Assembly (NCBI GenBank): GCA_030428865.1
Contig: JAUIEK010000002.1
Location: 124,001 to 188,000 of the forward strand
DNA length: 64,000 nucleotides
Reading direction: 5' to 3'
Source of the DNA: Bacteroidia bacterium
Lineage (GTDB): Bacteria > Bacteroidota > Bacteroidia > Flavobacteriales > Flavobacteriaceae
Below are positions 57,749-64,000 of the stretch, in pieces (within the stretch, counting starts at the first letter, position 1; the number at the start of each line of letters is the position of its first letter). Both the position numbers and the translations under genes were made by a program. Under the pieces are notes generated by a model that searched no databases, was not told where the DNA came from, and saw only the letters and a program-made list of their open reading frames with translations.

Positions 57749-58663
57749 TTACACTAATATGGTTGTGCCAGAAGAAGATTTATTTTTAGAGCTATCAAAA
57801 TAAAAATCAACTCTACCTAAGTTAATTCCGTAAGCTCCTACCTGGTTTACAAGGACATTTTTTTCTTCAGAATTTTTTATAATAGTTGGTTTTGGGAGAA
57901 ATGTATGAGAGTGTCCACCTATTATCAAATCTATATTTTTTGTTTTTTGAGCCAAGGTTAAGTCGTCTATTTTATTAATTCCTTCTCTGTACTTATAACC
58001 GAGATGAGATAAACAAATAATTAAATCACATTGTTTTTCTTCTTTTAAAATACGAGTCATATCTTGGCTAATTTCAACCGGATCAAGGTATTTTGTTTCT
58101 TTATATAGGTTTTTATTTACAAGACCTTCTAATTCAACTCCCAATCCAAAAATTCCAATTTTAATTCCGTCTCTTACTAAAATTTTATAAGGATTTACCA
58201 AAGTATCTAAAGTAGTATTTGAAAAATCGTAGTTAGCAGAAACAAAATCAAATGCGGCATGAGGTAATTGTTTTTTAAACCCTTCAATTCCATTGTCAAA
58301 ATCATGATTTCCCAATGTAGCTACATCATATTTCAGTTTGCTCATTAGTTTAAACTCAAGCTCGCCTCCAAAATAATTGAAGTACGGAGTTCCTTGAAAA
58401 ATGTCTCCAGCATCTAAAAGCAATGTGTTTGGGTTTTTCAATCGCACTTTTTCAATAGCAACAGCGCGCCTAGCAACACCTCCTTTATTAGCATATCTAT
58501 GATGATTGCTTTCAAAAGGTTCAATTTGACTGTGAGTGTCGTTTGTGTGTAATATCGTGATATGCTTCTTGGAATTACTAGTGCAAGAAGTTAAAGAAGC
58601 TGTTCCGAAACTTGTATAGATAAGTGCGGCAGATGTTTGTTGTATGAACTTTCTTCTCTTCAT
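57749..58663 (-). CDS. Metallophosphatase (5'-nucleotidase N-terminal domain), Tat-type signal
   Basis: 304 residues. The N-terminus MKRRKFIQQTSAALIYTSFGTASLTSCTS combines an RRKF twin-arginine motif with a lipobox (LTSC), suggesting Tat export of a lipoprotein. The calcineurin-like domain has ILHTNDTHSQIEP, GDIFQGTPYF, TLGNHDFDNG and GGHSHTF, the dinuclear metal site of UshA-type 5'-nucleotidases. The usual C-terminal substrate-binding domain is absent; it is encoded by the gene immediately upstream (3-base gap), so the two proteins probably form one split nucleotidase. Confidence 0.92.
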   Translation of the reverse strand: MKRRKFIQQTSAALIYTSFGTASLTSCTSNSKKHITILHTNDTHSQIEPFESNHHRYANKGGVARRAVAIEKVRLKNPNTLLLDAGDIFQGTPYFNYFGGELEFKLMSKLKYDVATLGNHDFDNGIEGFKKQLPHAAFDFVSANYDFSNTTLDTLVNPYKILVRDGIKIGIFGLGVELEGLVNKNLYKETKYLDPVEISQDMTRILKEEKQCDLIICLSHLGYKYREGINKIDDLTLAQKTKNIDLIIGGHSHTFLPKPTIIKNSEEKNVLVNQVGAYGINLGRVDFYFDSSKNKSSSGTTILV

Positions 58664-58666
58664 TAT

Positions 58667-59443
58667 TTATTTAACAATTATACGGTTATCCAACTTACTT
58701 TTTAGAGTGTCTTGTTGTTTAAAATAAGTTTTAATAGCATCTCTTATCAGGTAATTAGTTTCGTAAAGAGTTACAGGATTTTTGAAAAAAGTCATATTGT
58801 CTCCTCCATTTTGGAGATAATTAGAAGTAACAACAAAATACGTTTTATCAGGGTCAATTCTTTCTCCGTTAATTAAGATGCTATAGTCTTGTTCTGTTAG
58901 AGTAATTTTAATCTGTTTAGAGAGCGGGTGAGCCATTTTGTTTTCTTTGAAATAAGTTGCCAGCTCTAGAATTTTATCAGCAGAAAGCTCAACAATAACT
59001 AAAGTGTTTTCAAAAGGCATAAGCTTAAAAACATGCTTATTAGTAACATTTCCTTTATAGATTCCCGATCTAATTCCTCCATAATTAAACATGGAAAAAT
59101 CAGCATGTTTATTTGTTTGGGTATAAAAAATACTATCTGCTTTCTTAAAACATAGATCAGCAATTAAATTTCCGAGAGAACTTTGCATATTTCCATCCGT
59201 TCTTACTAAGTTTTTAGGAGCGTATGATAAAACCTTGTTAATCTCGGTAATCATTGTCTCCTTATAAGGTTCTATTAGTGTAGAAATTTCAGAATTTGAA
59301 GAGAAACTACTATCAATAGTAGTTGTTTTTGCTGTGATTTTTTGTAGTGTATGTGTTTGTTTTTTACAGCTTACAAAAAAGACTAAAAGAACAATAAAGA
59401 ATGTAAAACTTTTAACAGACTGCAGCATACTTTTTTGATACAT
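58667..59443 (-). CDS. 5'-Nucleotidase C-terminal domain lipoprotein
   Basis: About 258 residues. A signal sequence with lipobox (FTFFIVLLVFFVSC) is followed by the 5_nucleotid_C domain: LVRTDGNMQSSLGNLIADLCFKKADS, FSMFNYGGIRSGIYKGNVTNKHVFKLMPFENTLVIVELSADKILEL and VVTSNYLQNGGDNMTFFK, the substrate-nucleoside-binding half of UshA. It has no metal-binding domain. I chose ATG 59443; ATG 59428 and TTG 59452 are alternatives. It precedes the metallophosphatase gene in the same unit, the reverse of the domain order in fused UshA. Confidence 0.9.
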   Translation of the reverse strand: MYQKSMLQSVKSFTFFIVLLVFFVSCKKQTHTLQKITAKTTTIDSSFSSNSEISTLIEPYKETMITEINKVLSYAPKNLVRTDGNMQSSLGNLIADLCFKKADSIFYTQTNKHADFSMFNYGGIRSGIYKGNVTNKHVFKLMPFENTLVIVELSADKILELATYFKENKMAHPLSKQIKITLTEQDYSILINGERIDPDKTYFVVTSNYLQNGGDNMTFFKNPVTLYETNYLIRDAIKTYFKQQDTLKSKLDNRIIVK

Positions 59444-59481
59444 TTGTAACAACCCAAAGATACATTTTTTGAAAAAGAACT

Positions 59482-60009
59482 ATGGTTTTTTCTAAACTAA
59501 AGACAAGCATTATACAGAAAAACATCAAAAAGATAGTAGAGCAACATAAAGCTCAGCAACCTTCTTCTAAAAGTATTCAATCTGCAGGGATATTAACGTT
59601 CGAAGAAATTTCAGAAAAGTGGAATTTACAAGAAATGGCTCGTGAATATTTTGATGTGAGAAACAGTCAAATTTATAGTTATAGAAAATACGACAAGCAT
59701 TTAGAAAAATCATTCAAACATTTTTCTGAAAATGATTTTAATGTAAAAGGAAAAATTGTTGATCCTAGTCTTCAGAGTTTTATTGATTCACCACTTGATT
59801 TGTTAATCTGTGTGTTTGACAAAAAACATCTTTATTTAGAGTATGCTGCTGTGCTATCTAAAGCAGATTTTAAATTGGGTTTTTCTAGCGTGAGCTCAGA
59901 TATATATAATATGGAAGTACAGGAAAGTATAGATAATGTTGAAGGCTTTTTTAAGGAGTCTAGTAAGTATCTTTCTATCATGAAAAAAATAGACAAAAAA
60001 GAAATATAA
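59482..60009 (+). CDS. DUF6913-like conserved protein
   Basis: 175 residues, mostly helical and basic at the N-terminus (LKTSIIQKNIKKIVEQHKAQQ) with a central conserved block (IQSAGILTFEEISEKWNLQEMAREYFDVRNSQIYSYRKYDKH) and an alpha/beta end (DLLICVFDKKHLYLEYAAVLSKADFKLGFSS). It resembles DUF6913 proteins of Flavobacteriaceae that usually lie before dapA, as here. No signal peptide or membrane segment. The function is unknown. Confidence 0.8.
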   Translation: MVFSKLKTSIIQKNIKKIVEQHKAQQPSSKSIQSAGILTFEEISEKWNLQEMAREYFDVRNSQIYSYRKYDKHLEKSFKHFSENDFNVKGKIVDPSLQSFIDSPLDLLICVFDKKHLYLEYAAVLSKADFKLGFSSVSSDIYNMEVQESIDNVEGFFKESSKYLSIMKKIDKKEI

Positions 60010-60112
60010 ACAGGTTCTAAAAAGTTGTCTAATTTTTCATCAAAAATATTCTGTCTTCGTTTAATCTTAATATAAAAACGTAATTTTACGTAGCAAACCC
60101 AAAAGTAATTTT

Positions 60113-60991
60113 ATGCAGAAGTTTATAGGAACTGGAGTGGCTTTAGTAACTCCTTTTAAAGAAGATTTATCAGTAGATTTTGAAGCCTTAGAAAGATTGG
60201 TAAATTATCAAATTGATAATGGTGTTAACTACTTAGTTGTATTAGGAACAACAGGAGAGCCAGCAACGTTAAATAAAGAAGAGAAAGAAGCCGTAAAGAA
60301 TAAAATTATTGAGGTTAATAAAAGAAGATTGCCATTAGTATTAGGTATTGGTGGAAACAATACAGCAGCTATTGTGAACGAGATAAAAAATACTGACTTC
60401 ACAAATTTTGATGCGATTTTATCAGTTTCTCCATATTATAACAAGCCAACTCAAGAAGGAATTTATGAGCATTTTAGATCAATAGCAGAATCTACAGAAA
60501 TGTCTATAATTTTATACAATGTGCCAGGAAGAACAGCTTCAAATATGTTGCCTGAAACTATTGTAAAGTTAGCTAATGATTTTGATAATATTATTGGTGT
60601 AAAAGAGGCTGCAGGAGATTTGGTTCAGGCAATGAAAATTATTCAGCAAAAACCTAAAGATTTTTTAGTAATATCAGGAGATGATATGATCACTTTGCCA
60701 ATGATATTGGCAGGAGGTTCTGGTGTTATTAGTGTAATTGGAGAAGGATTACCAAAACAGTTTACAGAAATGGTTCGTTTGGGATTAGAGGGAAAAAGTA
60801 AAGAAGCATATAGTTACCATTACCAAATAGCCAAAAGTATCGATTTGATTTTTGAAGAAGGAAATCCAGCCGGCATTAAATCGATGCTAAACACATTAAA
60901 TATTTGTTTGGAAAATGTTCGTTTGCCATTGGTAAAAGCTTCCGATAAACTTCGTCAAGAAATTGCTAACTTTGTCACTAACCTAGAGTAA
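60113..60991 (+). CDS. dapA: 4-Hydroxy-tetrahydrodipicolinate synthase
   Basis: Condenses pyruvate with aspartate semialdehyde, the first committed step of lysine and diaminopimelate synthesis. 292 residues of the TIM-barrel DHDPS/NAL family. [12 protein letters not shown] holds the catalytic Thr pair (T46-T47), [12 protein letters not shown] the Tyr (Y135), and IGVKEAAGD the Schiff-base Lys (K164); R140 of the PGRT motif recognises the substrate. A 6-bp-arm palindrome, ACGTAA-TT-TTACGT, lies at 60078-60091 in the promoter. Ferritin follows 7 bases on. Confidence 0.96.
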   Translation: MQKFIGTGVALVTPFKEDLSVDFEALERLVNYQIDNGVNYLVVLGTTGEPATLNKEEKEAVKNKIIEVNKRRLPLVLGIGGNNTAAIVNEIKNTDFTNFDAILSVSPYYNKPTQEGIYEHFRSIAESTEMSIILYNVPGRTASNMLPETIVKLANDFDNIIGVKEAAGDLVQAMKIIQQKPKDFLVISGDDMITLPMILAGGSGVISVIGEGLPKQFTEMVRLGLEGKSKEAYSYHYQIAKSIDLIFEEGNPAGIKSMLNTLNICLENVRLPLVKASDKLRQEIANFVTNLE

Positions 60992-60998
60992 ATCTATT

Positions 60999-61514
60999 AT
61001 GTTATCAAAAATTATAGAAGAAGCATTAAATCAACAAGTTACTATAGAAGCGGAATCATCTCAAGTTTATCTCGCCATGGCCTCTTGGGCAGAAGTTCAA
61101 GGTTTTGAAGGAGTTGCTACTTTTATGTATGCTCATTCTGATGAAGAAAGAGAGCATATGTTAAAACTCATTAAGTTTATTAATGAGCGAGGTGGACAAG
61201 CAAGAGTATCAGAACTTAAAGCACCTCCAACAAAATTTGGATCTTTTAGAGATATGTTTGAAATACTATTTAAGCATGAAGTAAAAGTGTCTGAATCAAT
61301 CAATGATTTGGTAGATGTTTCTTTAAAAGAAAAAGATTACGCAACACATAATTTTTTACAATGGTATGTTTCTGAGCAAATAGAAGAAGAAGCTCTTGCA
61401 AGAACTATTTTAGATAAAATAAATTTAATAGGAGACGATAAAGGAGGATTATATTTGTTTGATAATGATGTAAAGCAATTGATAGGGAACGGAACAAACT
61501 CATCTATTCAGTAA
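60999..61514 (+). CDS. Ferritin
   Basis: 171 residues of the non-haem ferritin four-helix bundle. The ferroxidase-site ligands appear in TIEAESSQVYLAMASWAE (Glu), HSDEEREHMLKLIKFINERGG (E-x-x-H) and WYVSEQIEEEALARTILDKI (Q/E motif). It oxidises and stores iron in a 24-mer shell. It follows dapA after 7 bases and may share its transcript, although that pairing has no metabolic reason. Confidence 0.95.
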   Translation: MLSKIIEEALNQQVTIEAESSQVYLAMASWAEVQGFEGVATFMYAHSDEEREHMLKLIKFINERGGQARVSELKAPPTKFGSFRDMFEILFKHEVKVSESINDLVDVSLKEKDYATHNFLQWYVSEQIEEEALARTILDKINLIGDDKGGLYLFDNDVKQLIGNGTNSSIQ

Positions 61515-61623
61515 GATTAACAGTTCTTTAGTGTATCATTATTTTACTTATTACGTTATTTGCAACAACTTTTAGTTATTTTATAGCTGAAAAAATCTAT
61601 TTTATAAATTAACGAATAATCAT

Positions 61624-61631
61624 TACTTTTG
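61624..61631 (+). promoter_or_regulatory. Promoter -7 box abutting bamD
   Basis: TACTTTTG is an exact TAnnTTTG match and ends only 4 bases before the bamD ATG at 61636. Transcription normally begins 4-7 bases after this box, so the mRNA may begin at or within a base or two of the start codon (a leaderless message). Confidence 0.55.
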
Positions 61632-61635
61632 CCGA

Positions 61636-62457
61636 ATGCAAAAATTTAAGCTTTTAGCGATCTTTTTTATTGGAGCACTACTATTGTCTTCTTGTGGAGA
61701 GTATCAACGTGTATTAAACAAAGGGACTTCAGAAGAGCAATATAAAATGGCTACAAAATTGTATGAAACTAAGCAGTTTAGTAAAGCGTTGCGTTTGTTT
61801 GAGAAGGTAACACCTGTTTACAGAGGAAAGCCTCAAATGGAACGAATTCAGTATATGGTGGCTCAGTCTAACTTCAATACTAAGAATTATACCTTGTCAG
61901 GTTATTATTTCGATCGTTTTACCCAAAACTATCCAAATAGTTCCAAAAAAGAAGAAGCTGCTTTTTTATCAGCATACAGCTATAAGTTAGCATCACCAAG
62001 ATATAGTGTAGATCAAACGGATACTAAAAAGGCATTGCTAGCTTTTCAACAGTTTATAAATGATTATCCAACTTCATTAAGGTTAGATGAAGCGAATAAA
62101 CATTATAAAGAACTACGGTTTAAGCTAGAAACGAAAGATTTTGAAATAGCTAAAACATACTATAGAACAGCAGCGGTAGATTATAGAAATTATAGAGCAG
62201 CAATAACCGCATTCGAGAATCTTTTAGGTGAATATTTAGGAACATCATATAAAGAAGAAGCTTTATTCTATATTTTTAAAGCGTATCATGATTATGTTCT
62301 TATTAGTTTTGATGCGAAAAAAGTTGAGCGAATAAAAGAAGCGATGACTGCTTATGAAAGATTAGTAAATACATTTCCAAAAACCAAACACATAAAGGAG
62401 GTAAACGAAATGTTACAAACATTAAAAGAACAAGAACAAAAATTAGCAAAAAGTTAA
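61636..62457 (+). CDS. bamD: Outer-membrane protein assembly factor BamD
   Basis: 273 residues. Lipoprotein signal (FFIGALLLSSC; lipidated C20) then tetratricopeptide-like repeats (EEQYKMATKLYETKQFSKALRLFEKVTPVYRGKP, NFNTKNYTLSGYYFDRFTQNYPNSSKKEEAAFLSAYSY, ALLAFQQFINDYPTSLRLDEANKHYKELR). This is the BamD/YfiO pattern: an essential outer-membrane lipoprotein that brings BamA and substrates together. It heads a run with rpoZ (8-base gap) and coaBC (2-base gap). Confidence 0.95.
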   Translation: MQKFKLLAIFFIGALLLSSCGEYQRVLNKGTSEEQYKMATKLYETKQFSKALRLFEKVTPVYRGKPQMERIQYMVAQSNFNTKNYTLSGYYFDRFTQNYPNSSKKEEAAFLSAYSYKLASPRYSVDQTDTKKALLAFQQFINDYPTSLRLDEANKHYKELRFKLETKDFEIAKTYYRTAAVDYRNYRAAITAFENLLGEYLGTSYKEEALFYIFKAYHDYVLISFDAKKVERIKEAMTAYERLVNTFPKTKHIKEVNEMLQTLKEQEQKLAKS

Positions 62458-62465
62458 TTAATATC

Positions 62466-62786
62466 ATGGACTACAAAGAATCAAATGCGGCAAGTACAAC
62501 AGTTACGTATAATAGATCTGCAATAGAACAGCCAACAGAAAATATATATGAGGCGATTTCTGTTATAGCAAAAAGAGCTACACAAATTAATTCGGATATA
62601 AAGAAAGAATTAATTGATAAATTAGATGAATTTGCTACGTATAATGATAGTTTAGAAGAAGTTTTCGAAAACAAAGAACAAATAGAAGTATCTAAGTTTT
62701 ACGAAAAGTTACCTAAGCCAACTGCAATTGCAATTGAAGAATGGCTAAAGGATAAAATTTATTACAGGAATCCAGAGACTGAATAA
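62466..62786 (+). CDS. rpoZ: DNA-directed RNA polymerase omega-type subunit (RpoZ, Bacteroidetes form)
   Basis: 106 residues. The core IYEAISVIAKRATQINSDIKKELIDKLDEFATY matches the omega/RPB6 motif (the ARRA-like turn AKRATQI), with an N-terminal extension and C-terminal tail usual in Bacteroidetes. It helps fold and hold the beta' subunit. The location between bamD and coaBC is the familiar Flavobacteriaceae order. An ATG start at 62466 follows the bamD stop by 8 bases; likely co-transcribed. Confidence 0.9.
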   Translation: MDYKESNAASTTVTYNRSAIEQPTENIYEAISVIAKRATQINSDIKKELIDKLDEFATYNDSLEEVFENKEQIEVSKFYEKLPKPTAIAIEEWLKDKIYYRNPETE

Positions 62787-62788
62787 GT

Positions 62789-64000
62789 ATGTCTATTTTA
62801 AGCGGTAAAAAAATCCTTCTAGGAATTTCTGGTGGAATTGCCGCTTATAAAACTGCACATTTAGTTCGACTGTTTATTAAATCGGGTGCTGAAGTTCAGG
62901 TTATTATGACTCCTTCAGCTAAAGATTTTATAACACCACTTACTCTTTCTACACTTTCTAAAAATCCTGTTCATTCTACCTTTTACAACAAAGAAAAAGA
63001 GAATGAGCTATGGAACAATCATGTTGATTTAGGACTTTGGGCAGATTATATGTTGATAGCGCCAGCTACGGCTAATACGCTGTCTAAAATGGTTCAAGGA
63101 GAAGCAGACAATCTTTTGTTAGCTATTTATTTATCAGCAAAATGTCCAGTGTATTTTGCTCCAGCAATGGATTTAGATATGTATAAACATGAATCTACAG
63201 TTGGCAACTTAAAAAAACTCCAAGATTTTGGCAATGTCATGATTCCAGCTACTACTGGTGAACTTGCTAGTGGTTTAGTAGGTGAAGGAAGAATGGCAGA
63301 ACCAGAAGAAATTGTTTCTTTTATAGAATCGGATATTATTTCTAAATTGCCTTTAAAGGGTAAAAAAGTACTTATCACAGCAGGTCCAACTTATGAAGCA
63401 ATTGATCCTGTAAGGTTTATTGGAAACCATTCTTCTGGTAAAATGGGATTTGAACTAGCCAAAGCCGCTGCCAATTTAGGAGCGTCAGTTTTTTTAATAA
63501 CAGGTCCGTCTCATCAAAAACTTACTCATAGTCTTATTAATAGAATTAATGTTGTTAGCGCAGAAGAAATGTATGAAGCTTGTCATAATAATTTTAATGA
63601 AGTAGATATAGCTATATTATCAGCTGCTGTAGCAGACTATAAACCAAAAAATGTTGCCACTCAAAAAATAAAAAAGCAACATGCTTCGTTACAAATAGAG
63701 TTAGAACCTACAAAAGATATTTTGGCTTCATTAGGTGCTATTAAAAAAGATCAGTTTTTGGTAGGTTTTGCATTAGAAACAAATAACGAAATGGACAACG
63801 CGCTTGCAAAGCTAGAAAAGAAAAATTTAGATGCTATTGTGTTAAATTCATTACAGGATAAAGGAGCTGGTTTTTCTGTTAATACGAATAAGATTACATT
63901 TATAGATAAGAATAAAAAGATTTTGGAGTTTATGCTAAAAAGTAAGGAAGAAGTAGCAACTGACATTTTAGAAGAAATTAGAAAACGTATTAATGCGTAG
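62789..64000 (+). CDS. coaBC: Bifunctional phosphopantothenoylcysteine decarboxylase/phosphopantothenate-cysteine ligase
   Basis: 403 residues, complete; its TAG is the last three bases of the window. The N-terminal flavoprotein decarboxylase (CoaC, about 1-180) has GKKILLGISGGIAAYKTAHLVR, an active-site HVDLG segment and APAMDLDMYKHESTVGNL. The C-terminal ligase (CoaB, about 185-403) has KKVLITAGPTYEAIDPVRFIGNHSSGKMGFELAKAA and AAVADYKPKNVATQKIKK. Together they turn 4'-phosphopantothenate into 4'-phosphopantetheine for CoA. Two bases after rpoZ. Confidence 0.96.
   Translation: MSILSGKKILLGISGGIAAYKTAHLVRLFIKSGAEVQVIMTPSAKDFITPLTLSTLSKNPVHSTFYNKEKENELWNNHVDLGLWADYMLIAPATANTLSKMVQGEADNLLLAIYLSAKCPVYFAPAMDLDMYKHESTVGNLKKLQDFGNVMIPATTGELASGLVGEGRMAEPEEIVSFIESDIISKLPLKGKKVLITAGPTYEAIDPVRFIGNHSSGKMGFELAKAAANLGASVFLITGPSHQKLTHSLINRINVVSAEEMYEACHNNFNEVDIAILSAAVADYKPKNVATQKIKKQHASLQIELEPTKDILASLGAIKKDQFLVGFALETNNEMDNALAKLEKKNLDAIVLNSLQDKGAGFSVNTNKITFIDKNKKILEFMLKSKEEVATDILEEIRKRINA

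Overview
The window is low-GC chromosomal DNA (roughly one third G+C) from a member of the Bacteroidota, almost certainly the family Flavobacteriaceae; a marine Tenacibaculum/Polaribacter-like genus is plausible but unproven. The support is the gene content: a two-helix small membrane protein of the CAL67264 type, DUF6095 and DUF6913 proteins, a GAPDH with a long N-terminal extension, a flavobacterial omega subunit, monomeric isocitrate dehydrogenase and an LptD-like barrel. Promoters follow the Bacteroidetes pattern (TTG, 19-20 bases, TAnnTTTG), Shine-Dalgarno sites are scarce and TTG starts are common. I see no rRNA, tRNA, CRISPR array, prophage, insertion sequence or defence island. Almost everything is housekeeping.

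Layout: 1-1.3 kb, end of a thioredoxin-like gene and tsaD. 1.5-7.6 kb, tamB and a sodium:solute symporter. 7.8-9.8 kb, pfkA-gapA. 9.8-15.1 kb, ridA and an LptD-like protein facing a SPOR amidase and an MCE protein. 15.1-17.3 kb, two Fe-S proteins separated by a heptamer repeat. 17.3-21.7 kb, a menaquinone cluster (menA, menC, menE) interleaved with an SRPBCC and a CPBP protein. 21.7-24.9 kb, a lipoprotein, YebC and an acyl-CoA carboxylase beta subunit. 25.0-29.2 kb, a redox/electrophile-type module: FMN reductase, YjdI, MarR, pirin and an Old Yellow Enzyme-type reductase. 29.3-33.0 kb, small and envelope genes including murQ. 33.0-36.3 kb, icd, a 598-base gap with an apparent non-coding transcription unit, and rplS with a structured leader. 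36.4-40.8 kb, PAP2 and two GT39 glycosyltransferases lying between rplS and trmD. 40.8-46.3 kb, prmC, ribD and small enzymes. 46.4-49.6 kb, dnaA, a phosphatase, an RsmI-like methylase and a lysozyme-like protein whose start codon appears to be ATT. 49.8-53.7 kb, mltG, a GNAT protein, dapF and a DegP-like protease. 53.8-57.3 kb, long GAPDH and ligA. 57.3-59.5 kb, DoxX and a 5'-nucleotidase split into two genes. 59.5-64.0 kb, dapA, ferritin, bamD, rpoZ and coaBC, which ends on the last base.

The observations most worth following up are the unannotated minus-strand RNA unit between rplS and icd (promoter-like site, three mutually exclusive pairing segments, 18-bp terminator), the operator family that ties the FMN reductase, marR and pirin genes into one regulon, the ATT-start lysozyme-like gene, and a 20-bp perfect hairpin abutting the start codon of the Old Yellow Enzyme gene.
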